Source: Halorussus limi
GTDB taxonomy: Archaea > Halobacteriota > Halobacteria > Halobacteriales > Haladaptataceae
Length of the DNA: 64,000 nt
Assembly: GCF_023238205.1 (NCBI RefSeq)
Contig: NZ_CP096659.1
Location: forward strand, 806,001-870,000
Direction: 5' to 3'
Shown here: positions 26,971 to 33,963 of the stretch, piece after piece
How the letters are laid out: each line of letters starts with the position of its first letter
Numbering within the stretch: position 1 is the first letter of the stretch
Notes under the pieces: model-generated
Seen by the model: the letters and a program-made list of their open reading frames with translations, nothing else
What the model was told of the DNA's origin: nothing
Database searches by the model: none
Translations under genes and position numbers: made by a program

Positions 26971-28062
26971 ATGAAGCGGCGCGCGTACCTGCGGTCGCTG
27001 GCGGCGGCAGGCACGGTCGGGGCGGCTGGCTGTCTGCGGACCGCCGGGAGCCAGCAGACCACCACTTCCGAGGAGCCGCGGTTCCGCATCGAGACGGTGA
27101 CGATGGAGTTGGAGGTCCCGTGGGGCGTCGGCGTCGCGCCCGACGGCGACCTCCTCGTCACCGAGCGCCCCGGCCGCATCCAGCGCGTCGCCCGCGAGAG
27201 CGACCGCAAAGAGCAGGTCGCAGACCTCACCGACGCGGTGGCCGCCCGCGGGGAGGGCGGCCTGCTCGGGTTCGCGCTCCACCCCGACGACCCCGACCTC
27301 GCGTACACCTACCAGACCTACGACGGCGAGGACGGTCTCGCCAACCGCGTGGTGCGCCACCGAGTCTCCGAAGACTTCGCGCGCGAGTCGGTCGTCCTCG
27401 ACGGGATTCCGGCCTCGACCGTCCACGACGGCGGTCGCATCGCGTTCGGTCCCGAGGGGAGCCTCTTCGTCACGACCGGCGACGCCGGTCGGGGGAGCCG
27501 CGCGCAGGACCGCGACTCGCTGGCCGGGAAGGTTCTCAGGCTGACTCCCGACGGCGAACCTCACCCGGACAACCCCTTCGGCAACGCCGCGTTCACCTAC
27601 GGCCACCGGAACCCGCAGGGCCTCGCGTGGCGAGAGGGAACACTCTACGCCACGGAACACGGTCCCTCGTCCGGCGACGAAATCAACGTCCTCCGGGCCG
27701 GGAACAACTACGGGTGGCCCGACGTCACGGGACCGAGCGACGGCGACCGATTCACCGACCCCATCGCGGCCTACACCCCGACCATCGCGCCCGGAAGCGC
27801 GGCCTTCTACGAGGGTCCGGTCGAGGACTGGCGGGGCGACTTCTTCTTCGGCACGCTCGCGGGAACACATCTCCACCGCGTACGAATCGACGACCGGAAC
27901 GAAGTGGTCGAGCAAGAGCGCCTGCTCGACGGGAAGTACGGCCGCCTCCGGACGGTGTTCACCGGCCCGGACGACCACCTCTACGTCACGACCAGCAACA
28001 GGGACGGTCGGGGGACGCCCGCTCCGCAGGACGACCGCATCCTCCGGATTCAGCCCGTTTGA
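26971..28062 (+). CDS. PQQ-dependent sugar dehydrogenase-like lipoprotein
   Basis: A 363-residue secreted protein. The N-terminus has paired basic residues, a hydrophobic core and a lipobox ending GAAGC (Cys at about 21), so it is probably a lipid-anchored Tat-type substrate. The rest is the six-bladed propeller of soluble aldose-sugar/sorbosone dehydrogenases: VPWGVGVAPDGDLLVTERPGRI, HDGGRIAFGPEGSLFVTTGDAG, YGHRNPQGLAW, ATEHGPSSGDEINVL. Family members oxidise sugars with PQQ. Cofactor use here is inferred. Confidence 0.9.
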   Translation: MKRRAYLRSLAAAGTVGAAGCLRTAGSQQTTTSEEPRFRIETVTMELEVPWGVGVAPDGDLLVTERPGRIQRVARESDRKEQVADLTDAVAARGEGGLLGFALHPDDPDLAYTYQTYDGEDGLANRVVRHRVSEDFARESVVLDGIPASTVHDGGRIAFGPEGSLFVTTGDAGRGSRAQDRDSLAGKVLRLTPDGEPHPDNPFGNAAFTYGHRNPQGLAWREGTLYATEHGPSSGDEINVLRAGNNYGWPDVTGPSDGDRFTDPIAAYTPTIAPGSAAFYEGPVEDWRGDFFFGTLAGTHLHRVRIDDRNEVVEQERLLDGKYGRLRTVFTGPDDHLYVTTSNRDGRGTPAPQDDRILRIQPV

Positions 28063-28089
28063 GGGTTCGGAGCGGTTCGCTCGACTCCG

Positions 28090-29358
28090 CTACTCACCGC
28101 GGACAGCCGCGACACCGAGGTCGAGGACGAAGAGGAGTGCGCAGACCGCTATCCCCGCGAGCGTCAGGAGTTCGGGGAGCTTCATCCACGCGGGGAAGAC
28201 GAACGCGGCGTAGGCCTCGGCCTGCTCCAGCGTGCTCTGGAGCGAGTTGACGCCGCTGTAGCGACTCCGGAGTTCGGTTCCGGGGACCGTCTCGTGGTCC
28301 TCTTCGGGGACTGAGAGTCGGTCGGCGGTGTAGGGCATCTGGACGCCCTCGTACTTCCAGACCACCTCGCCGCGCGGGCTTATCTCCACGACGCGGTTGT
28401 TGAACGTGTCCACGATGAGCGTGTTACCGTTCGGGAGGCGGTCGGCGTCGCGGGGCCAGTGGAGGAGACCCCGGCCGCCGTACTGCCAGACCACCTCGTC
28501 GGTCGTCGCGTTCAGTTCGACGACGCGGTCGTTCTCGCTGTCGGCGACCAGCACGGTCCCGTTTCGTAGCTTGTAGGGGTTGTGCTGGTGGTCGAGGACC
28601 TCGGTTTTTCCGGGTGCGCCGACTACGTTCGTGATGTTCTTCGTCTCGGGGTCGACCTCGATTACCACGTCGAAGTTCCGAATCGAGAGCTGGAAGTTGC
28701 CGTTCTCCAACTTGTCGATGTCGTTCACGTGGGTCCAGTCCGTCTCGCCGCCGTGGTTCGGCGGGCCGCCGTACCGCTCGCGGAAGGCGGTGCCCTCGCC
28801 GAGGTGGTTCTCGGCCTGCCACTCCCAGACGATGCCGCCCGACTCGTTCACGACGAACGCTCGGTCGTTGCCCATGTCCACGACGGCGGTGTTGCCGTTT
28901 TCGAGTCGGTCCACGTCGTGGACCTCGTGGTGAGTGATTTTCTCGTCGTACCACGAGTAGTTCCAGACGACGTTCTTGGTCTCGTAGTCGAGTTCGAGGA
29001 CCTTCGCCTCGATGCACTGGTCCGACTCGACGACGAGTTGGTCGGCCGGGCACTTCGCGGGCGGAAGCTTGGTCGTCACCGCCACGAGGAAGTTGCCGTT
29101 GTCCAACTGCTCGGCGTCGAACACCCGCGAGTTCGGCGGGTCGTACCGCCAGACGACCTCGTCGTTTTCGTTCAGTTCGAGGAGTTTCCCGTCGAGGCCG
29201 TAGCTCTGGACGCTGATGAGCGTGTGGCCGTCGTACTTCCCCTCGTCGGCCGAGGTCGCCGACACGCCCTGATTCGCGGCCAAGCCCTGCGCGCCGAGCG
29301 CCAGTCCCAACAGAAGTGCGACCCACGCGAGATACCGCATCCGCCGTCGTCGCTCCAT
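28090..29358 (-). CDS. Arylsulfotransferase-like (ASST) membrane-anchored propeller protein
   Basis: A 422-residue protein with an N-terminal hydrophobic segment (residues about 8-27), a large beta-propeller region and a C-terminal membrane helix (LPELLTLAGIAVCALLFVLDLG). The propeller repeats carry D.LENGN and NE..VVW patterns (RLENGNTAVVDMGN, KLENGNFQLSI, RLPNGNTLIVDTFNNRVVEI), as in the ArylSulfT family. Some bacterial members transfer sulfate between phenols. Whether this one is catalytic is uncertain, because the active-site histidines are not obvious. Confidence 0.75.
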   Translation of the reverse strand: MERRRRMRYLAWVALLLGLALGAQGLAANQGVSATSADEGKYDGHTLISVQSYGLDGKLLELNENDEVVWRYDPPNSRVFDAEQLDNGNFLVAVTTKLPPAKCPADQLVVESDQCIEAKVLELDYETKNVVWNYSWYDEKITHHEVHDVDRLENGNTAVVDMGNDRAFVVNESGGIVWEWQAENHLGEGTAFRERYGGPPNHGGETDWTHVNDIDKLENGNFQLSIRNFDVVIEVDPETKNITNVVGAPGKTEVLDHQHNPYKLRNGTVLVADSENDRVVELNATTDEVVWQYGGRGLLHWPRDADRLPNGNTLIVDTFNNRVVEISPRGEVVWKYEGVQMPYTADRLSVPEEDHETVPGTELRSRYSGVNSLQSTLEQAEAYAAFVFPAWMKLPELLTLAGIAVCALLFVLDLGVAAVRGE

Positions 29359-29470
29359 GAGTTTCCCTGCCGACTCGTCGGATTAATGGTTGCCGGTTCG
29401 GCCCGCCGACTCCACCGAACCCGCCGACGCCGACAGAAGAGCAAAGTACCATGACACCGTATGGCACGAT

Positions 29471-29761
29471 ATGGGCGTTTGGGGTTGGATCGTCCTCTAC
29501 GTACTCCTCTTCTCGCTCCTCCAGTTGCTCATCTACCGATACCTCCGGAGCGACGAGGACGCGCCGCTGTTCCGTTCGACGCCGCCGAACCGGGAGACGT
29601 CTCCCGTCGAGGAGGTCCGAGAACTCGACGACCGACAGCGAAGCGACGACCGGCAGCGAAACGACGACCCGTCGGTCGTCGTCTGCCCGCGGTGCGGTAC
29701 GGAGAACGACACCGGGTACACCTACTGCCGGAACTGCGTGAATCCGATGTCGGCGCGGTAG
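29471..29761 (+). CDS. Small membrane-anchored zinc-ribbon protein (DUF7577-like)
   Basis: A 96-residue protein starting at ATG 29471. Residues 2-19 form one membrane helix (GVWGWIVLYVLLFSLLQLLI). A polar Asp/Arg-rich linker follows, then a zinc ribbon CPRC...CRNC near the C-terminus. The start was chosen because the preceding residues in the longer frame are not membrane-like. I recall this haloarchaeal zinc-ribbon as DUF7577; function unknown. Confidence 0.65.
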   Translation: MGVWGWIVLYVLLFSLLQLLIYRYLRSDEDAPLFRSTPPNRETSPVEEVRELDDRQRSDDRQRNDDPSVVVCPRCGTENDTGYTYCRNCVNPMSAR

Positions 29762-29811
29762 CGCTCTCGGAACGACAGTCCTTTCTCGATAGCACGCCTC
29801 CACACGTCCGA

Positions 29812-30519
29812 ATGCCCCGCGCCGTCGCCATCAACGTCGGAGCCAACACGAACGCACCGGGCGTCCGCGGTCCCATCTACCCCGACGGGCGCTTCGAGTT
29901 CGTACCCATCCCGGAGACGTCGCCGACCAGCGACCCGGTGCCGACCTACGCCGACCTCGACTTAGACACCGAACTGCCCGAGGAAAGCGCCGACGCGCCG
30001 GTCCACCTCGACCCCGAGTTCGCCGAGTATCCCGAGTGCGAGGCTTACACCTACGGCGACCCGTACGGGGTGAAGGCACGGCCCCTGCTCGACCTGCAGG
30101 AGGGCGACTACGTACTCTTCTACGCGACGCTGACGACCAGCGGGTCCCCGGCGCGCGAGTGGATTGCACCCGACTGGGGCGCGTACCTCGTCGGCCAGTT
30201 TCGTCTCGCGCGCGACCCCGTGTCCGGCGAGGAGTACGCCGACCTCCCCGAGGCGGAACGCCGGCGGTTCCGGAACAACGCCCACGTCAAGCGCGAGGAG
30301 TTCGACGCCGCGGTCCTGCTCACGGGCGAGGCGGACGAGTCCGGCCTCTACGAGACGGCGGTCCCGCTGAGCTCGCCCGAGCAGGGGGCGACGGCCAACC
30401 GCCTCGTCACTGACCTATCGAGTGATTCCGGGAAAGGACCGTGGTGGCGGCGACCGATGCGGTTCGGTGAGAGCGAAACTGACGAGGTGCTGGACCTCGT
30501 CGCGAACGGCTACGAGTAG
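29812..30519 (+). CDS. Nmad3-like protein (nucleotide modification-associated domain 3)
   Basis: A 235-residue protein starting at ATG 29812. The N-terminus MPRAVAINVGANTNAPGVRG, then PIYPDGRFEFVPIPE, and DYVLFYATLTT fit the Nmad3 family, named for its association with genes of modified-nucleotide pathways in phages and bacteria. A conserved HVKR block lies around residues 160-165. No modification enzyme is adjacent on the chromosome. Biochemical function is not known to me. Confidence 0.75.
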   Translation: MPRAVAINVGANTNAPGVRGPIYPDGRFEFVPIPETSPTSDPVPTYADLDLDTELPEESADAPVHLDPEFAEYPECEAYTYGDPYGVKARPLLDLQEGDYVLFYATLTTSGSPAREWIAPDWGAYLVGQFRLARDPVSGEEYADLPEAERRRFRNNAHVKREEFDAAVLLTGEADESGLYETAVPLSSPEQGATANRLVTDLSSDSGKGPWWRRPMRFGESETDEVLDLVANGYE

Positions 30520-30667
30520 TGGATTGGCGGAAGTGATGGACGTCAGGAATAGTAAGCGAGCGGAAGTGGCGGACGAGCGGAAATACTGGAAAGGCAGAGT
30601 GAGACCCCGTCACGCTGAGGTCGGCGACCCCACAAGGCATTTGCTCGCGGACGCGAAGGTACGGTCG

Positions 30668-31231
30668 ATGTCGAGGCGCTGGATTGGGGCGGTCATCGTG
30701 TGCGTCCTCCTCGCTGGCTGTGGCGGACCGGCGACCGACGGCGACGGAACTGACGACGCGACGACTGCGACGACGAGCGCCGAGCGCGTCGTCGCTCCGC
30801 CGCCGGGGAACGCGACGGCCGAGAGCGCGCCGAACGGAACCGAGACGGTCGGAGCCGAGACGAACGTGACGACGGCAAACGCGACGGCTGCAAACGCGAC
30901 GACCCGAGAACAGGTGGCGACGTACGACAAGAACGTGGATTACGAACTCCGCGTCTCGAACGCCGGGCCGACCGCTCGGACCGTCGCCGTCCGCGTCGTC
31001 GCCGCGAACGATTCGACCGTGGCGTTCGAGGTGTCGCTCGACCTCTCGGCCAACGAGTCGGCGGAGCGTGACTTCGACTTCCCGGCTCCCGGAACCTACG
31101 AGGTGTCGGTCGAAGTCGGCGACGCGAGGGCGACCGAAGAGTGGGAGGTCGCCGCGCGGGACCCGGAAGACGCGCTCTCGGTCCACGTCTCCGAAGACGG
31201 CGAGGTGTATCTCGGCTACGTAACTATCTGA
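30668..31231 (+). CDS. Secreted lipoprotein with a Thr/Asn-rich linker
   Basis: A 187-residue protein. The signal peptide ends in a lipobox (VLLAGC, Cys at residue 18). A low-complexity Thr/Ala/Asn region with several N-glycosylation sequons (NAT, NVT) spans about residues 27-80. The C-terminal 100 residues are a beta-sandwich-like domain (YELRVSNAGPTARTVAVRVVA, GTYEVSVEVGDARATEEW). It is probably surface anchored; no enzymatic motif. Confidence 0.8.
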   Translation: MSRRWIGAVIVCVLLAGCGGPATDGDGTDDATTATTSAERVVAPPPGNATAESAPNGTETVGAETNVTTANATAANATTREQVATYDKNVDYELRVSNAGPTARTVAVRVVAANDSTVAFEVSLDLSANESAERDFDFPAPGTYEVSVEVGDARATEEWEVAARDPEDALSVHVSEDGEVYLGYVTI

Positions 31232-31245
31232 CGCTCGAAAGGGAG

Positions 31246-31330
31246 TGCGCCGGCCGGGAATTGAACCGGAGCCAGACGTTCCGACTCGCTTCGCTCGCGG
31301 GCTGCGTCTGGCAGGGTTCAGATTCCCTGC
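31246..31330. other. tRNA-derived remnant left of the element
   Basis: 31246-31269 is, on the minus strand, the 3' end of a tRNA (a T-arm and a CCGGCGCA acceptor end) almost identical to the last part of the neighbouring tRNA-Gly, but with no 5' part. 31270-31311 form a CCAGACG/CGTCTGG inverted pair, and 31311-31330 is another T-arm-like perfect hairpin (GCAGGG/CCCTGC around TTCAGATT). This looks like a decayed attachment site. Confidence 0.5.
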
Positions 31331-31359
31331 GCGTTTCGTCTCACTTCGTTCGACAGAAA

Positions 31360-31430
31360 TGCGCCGACCGGGAATTGAACCCGGGCTATGAGCTTGGGAA
31401 GCTCATGTCCTACCACTAGACCACCGGCGC
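31360..31430 (-). tRNA. tRNA-Gly (CCC), left copy
   Basis: A full cloverleaf reads on the minus strand. The acceptor GCGCCGG pairs with the UCGGCGC end, the anticodon stem AUGAGC/GCUCAU holds the loop UUCCCAA (anticodon CCC), and the T-arm is CCGGGUUCAAUUCCCGG. Discriminator base is A; CCA is not encoded. It has a near-identical copy at 47051-47121, differing at one T-loop base. This copy's 5' side faces the element. Confidence 0.93.
31360..31430. repeat. Left attachment repeat of the integrated element
   Basis: These 71 bases are repeated directly at 47051-47121 with one difference (A at 31374 against G at 47065). Similarity ends sharply on both sides. The repeat is a whole tRNA-Gly gene and marks one boundary of the element. 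Confidence 0.85.
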
Positions 31431-31515
31431 GTCTATACCTAAATTCGCCCCTGTCGTGCGATTTTCTGGTATCCGCATCAAGACTCAATGAGCCTGTTCT
31501 ATATAAAAACCCGGA

Positions 31516-31536
31516 CCATAAGCTCCCGGCTTATGG
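31516..31536. repeat. Hairpin near the left end of the element
   Basis: CCATAAGC and GCTTATGG form an eight-base-pair stem with a five-base loop. It lies about 90 bases inside the left attachment repeat, downstream of a TATA-like tctatataaa. It could be a terminator or a recombination-protein site. Confidence 0.35.
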
Positions 31537-31583
31537 TGACTCGTTGAGATATTTATACTCGGTAGTATCTTCCACCTCTGTCG

Positions 31584-31817
31584 CTACTCAAATGGGTTTG
31601 CTACCCCACAATCCGTACAGAACCTAAGTTCTGACTCACTACCAACTTCGTTCGAGTCGGCTGGAATGTGCGCCACCGGAAAGTCTTCTAGGTCCCGTGG
31701 TCGGTTCTGAAGATGGTGACACGTCTGGCTTGCGTGGAATAGTGGGTCCTCGCGGTATACACAAAACCAGAACCGTTTCATGTCTACCTGAGCTTCGTCG
31801 TTCGCGTTCGCCGCCAT
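31584..31817 (-). CDS. Small Cys/His-rich protein of the element
   Basis: A 77-residue protein with a central TCHHLQ and a C-terminal CTDCG, so a CHH...CxxC zinc site is plausible. A near-perfect TATA box (31839-31846) lies 26 bases before the ATG, indicating a leaderless transcript and supporting that the gene is real. The remaining sequence is acidic and polar. Function unknown; small zinc proteins of this size are common on haloarchaeal mobile elements. Confidence 0.6.
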   Translation of the reverse strand: MAANANDEAQVDMKRFWFCVYREDPLFHASQTCHHLQNRPRDLEDFPVAHIPADSNEVGSESELRFCTDCGVANPFE

Positions 31818-31838
31818 ATCGCTTGCACAACGCCCTCC

Positions 31839-31846
31839 TATATAAA
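31839..31846 (-). promoter_or_regulatory. TATA box for the small zinc protein
   Basis: The minus strand reads TTTATATAG centred 26 bases before ATG 31817. No other start fits as well. Confidence 0.65.
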
Positions 31847-32090
31847 GGTCGGATTAGATACTATTCACCGTGTTTAAACAAGAACTACTAGACCAACAGA
31901 ATTTCCGTCGTCTTCGTTCATTGGAGTATACATTCCCACTTTGTACGGGCCTCTATCGCGCCTACAGGCGAGAGAGTAGGGGTAGGCTCGGGAAGGAGGG
32001 ATGTATAGTTAGAACCGCGTAGCATCCATCTCTCGTCCATATTCAGAGCTCGTAGAGGCCATAAATATACTCGGTTCGCGGATTCCTCTT

Positions 32091-33797
32091 TTACAAGAAA
32101 TCTGAGAGCGAAGAAGGCTTGTGCTGGTCTGGGATTTTTGGCTCCTCTTTTCTAGAACTAGTGATTATGTTTTTCTTCCGCAACCACGGAACAAGATGCT
32201 CAAATCCCCATGCGACACTGGGACGTGAGACATCATTTGATTGGCCTTTCGTCTGGTCAGTAAGTTTCCGAAGTCGGTCCTCTGAAGGATTAGATGCTGC
32301 GATACGGAGAACGATGTTCATCGGTTGGTCACGTCCTTGCTTTCTGTATTTTATCCTGTTCTGTGCCAATTTCACTGGATGGAAGTTAAATCGATAGTTT
32401 ATGTCCTCTACGATAAATTGGAGCGCATATATCCATAGCAGAGCTAAGCGCCCGTATTCCATGTCCTGTGCGTTCGAGTTTGGCGGAAGCTCATCATGTA
32501 ATCTCTGCAGTTGTGATGGAAGTTTATCTATTTCCCAAGTGGCCTCCCAGATATCATAGATTGCATCTAAGAAGGCTCTTCCACTTTCTTCACAGGCTAA
32601 AGCACGTTGTGTATCACGGAATACGGAGAAGAGCTCTGGTTCCTCATTACCTATTGCCCACATGAAGTCATCTGAATCTTTACCACGGCCACCCTCACCA
32701 CTTGTTCGCTTGACGACAACCTGACGGCTATTAACCGTAATTAGACAGTGTTCCCGTGGACCTGATTCAAATGTAGAGATTTTTTTATACCCTGGCACTT
32801 CATCTCGTGCCCATTCCGTTTGTGCAAGTTTACGCCGCTCTCGGGAAGCTTTATAATGTGGTTTTGGATTATCTTTATGAAGTGGGTGAAGCTTCAATAG
32901 AAAATAGATGGATGAGCCACTACTATGCTCGGTAGCGATACTCAGCCCAAGTGTGCTACAACGTCGTAGTAGCTCATTGATTTCCGATTCCTGAATACTA
33001 TCCTCAATTGCTAAAACAAGACTACCTGGTGACACAGCACCGGAGTTGAACGTAAGAGTATTCCCACTAATACTATACTTTGGCCCCTGAGTGACCTCAT
33101 AAGTAGGTTTTAACCGAGTATGGCTCTCTACACTCATATTACTACCTGTAGGTAGTCGGCTACAGAGTGACCAAATTTTCTTAAAACTACTATCGACCGA
33201 TGTGTTGGAATCTGCATTTATAGGGAAATATATGGAGTAAATCGGTCCACTGGGGTCCATAGTCTGCCATCCATCCCGGTGAATTTCATATCTGTCATTG
33301 CTGTCACCGTCAAGGAAGGGGCCGTGCTCAAAGGGATGGGAAATATTAAAAACCCCTCGTCTTTCAGGGGGTGCATCTTGAAATACGTCCGGTGCGGTAG
33401 TTGCTTGCTCGTCCCAGAACGCCCCGACGTTATCACAATATCTTACATCCGGATTAGTAATATCGGAAATCTCTCCGACAGCCTCTATAGTAGCGGCTCG
33501 CTGTGCTACTATCTCGATATTAATCTCCTCGCCCAATGGAACAATAAAACACGGGTTCTCTTTACGGAAACAATTAATGACTGTCTCTACATCTCCGATG
33601 TTCCCCTTTGAGAGGTTTGAGAGCATTGAGTCTCTACCAGAAACGGGATAGCGGTTAACTTGACCGTGAGAAAACGACCATCCAAGTTGGTTAGTGTCAT
33701 AGAGTTGGTTCTTTATTAACCACGCAAATTCCCGGCGAACGAGAGATTCCGATACCTCTTTTCGAGGGCGAGCAAGGTAAAGGACAGGAGCAGGCAT
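32091..33797 (-). CDS. Uncharacterised 568-residue protein beside the restriction-modification genes
   Basis: A 568-residue soluble protein with no signal peptide or membrane helix. I cannot assign a domain. Residues 1-100 are mixed alpha/beta (MPAPVLYLARPRKEVSESL). Residues about 185-350 are beta-rich (YSIYFPINADSN, LVLAIEDSIQESE). Residues about 400-500 are helical (FRDTQRALACEESGRAFLDAIYDIW, YGRLALLWIYALQFIVEDINYRF). The C-terminus is basic and ends PSSLSDFL. It is on the same strand as the methyltransferase (166 bases apart). It might be a nuclease or an accessory of the system, but this is a guess from position. Confidence 0.7.
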   Translation of the reverse strand: MPAPVLYLARPRKEVSESLVRREFAWLIKNQLYDTNQLGWSFSHGQVNRYPVSGRDSMLSNLSKGNIGDVETVINCFRKENPCFIVPLGEEINIEIVAQRAATIEAVGEISDITNPDVRYCDNVGAFWDEQATTAPDVFQDAPPERRGVFNISHPFEHGPFLDGDSNDRYEIHRDGWQTMDPSGPIYSIYFPINADSNTSVDSSFKKIWSLCSRLPTGSNMSVESHTRLKPTYEVTQGPKYSISGNTLTFNSGAVSPGSLVLAIEDSIQESEINELLRRCSTLGLSIATEHSSGSSIYFLLKLHPLHKDNPKPHYKASRERRKLAQTEWARDEVPGYKKISTFESGPREHCLITVNSRQVVVKRTSGEGGRGKDSDDFMWAIGNEEPELFSVFRDTQRALACEESGRAFLDAIYDIWEATWEIDKLPSQLQRLHDELPPNSNAQDMEYGRLALLWIYALQFIVEDINYRFNFHPVKLAQNRIKYRKQGRDQPMNIVLRIAASNPSEDRLRKLTDQTKGQSNDVSRPSVAWGFEHLVPWLRKKNIITSSRKEEPKIPDQHKPSSLSDFL

Positions 33798-33963
33798 GAT
33801 TGATGTCTAGGAGTATCACTAAGTACTCTTGGGTTCCTCAAATACCTACTGAAAGAATGTTCCCCTGATGGTGTTCTGGTAGGTGATGGTACAATCTACT
33901 ACACATCCATTAGAACTCGGTTTCATGGCGAATATTTTATTGGTTGTTTGGGATTCGCGGTAG

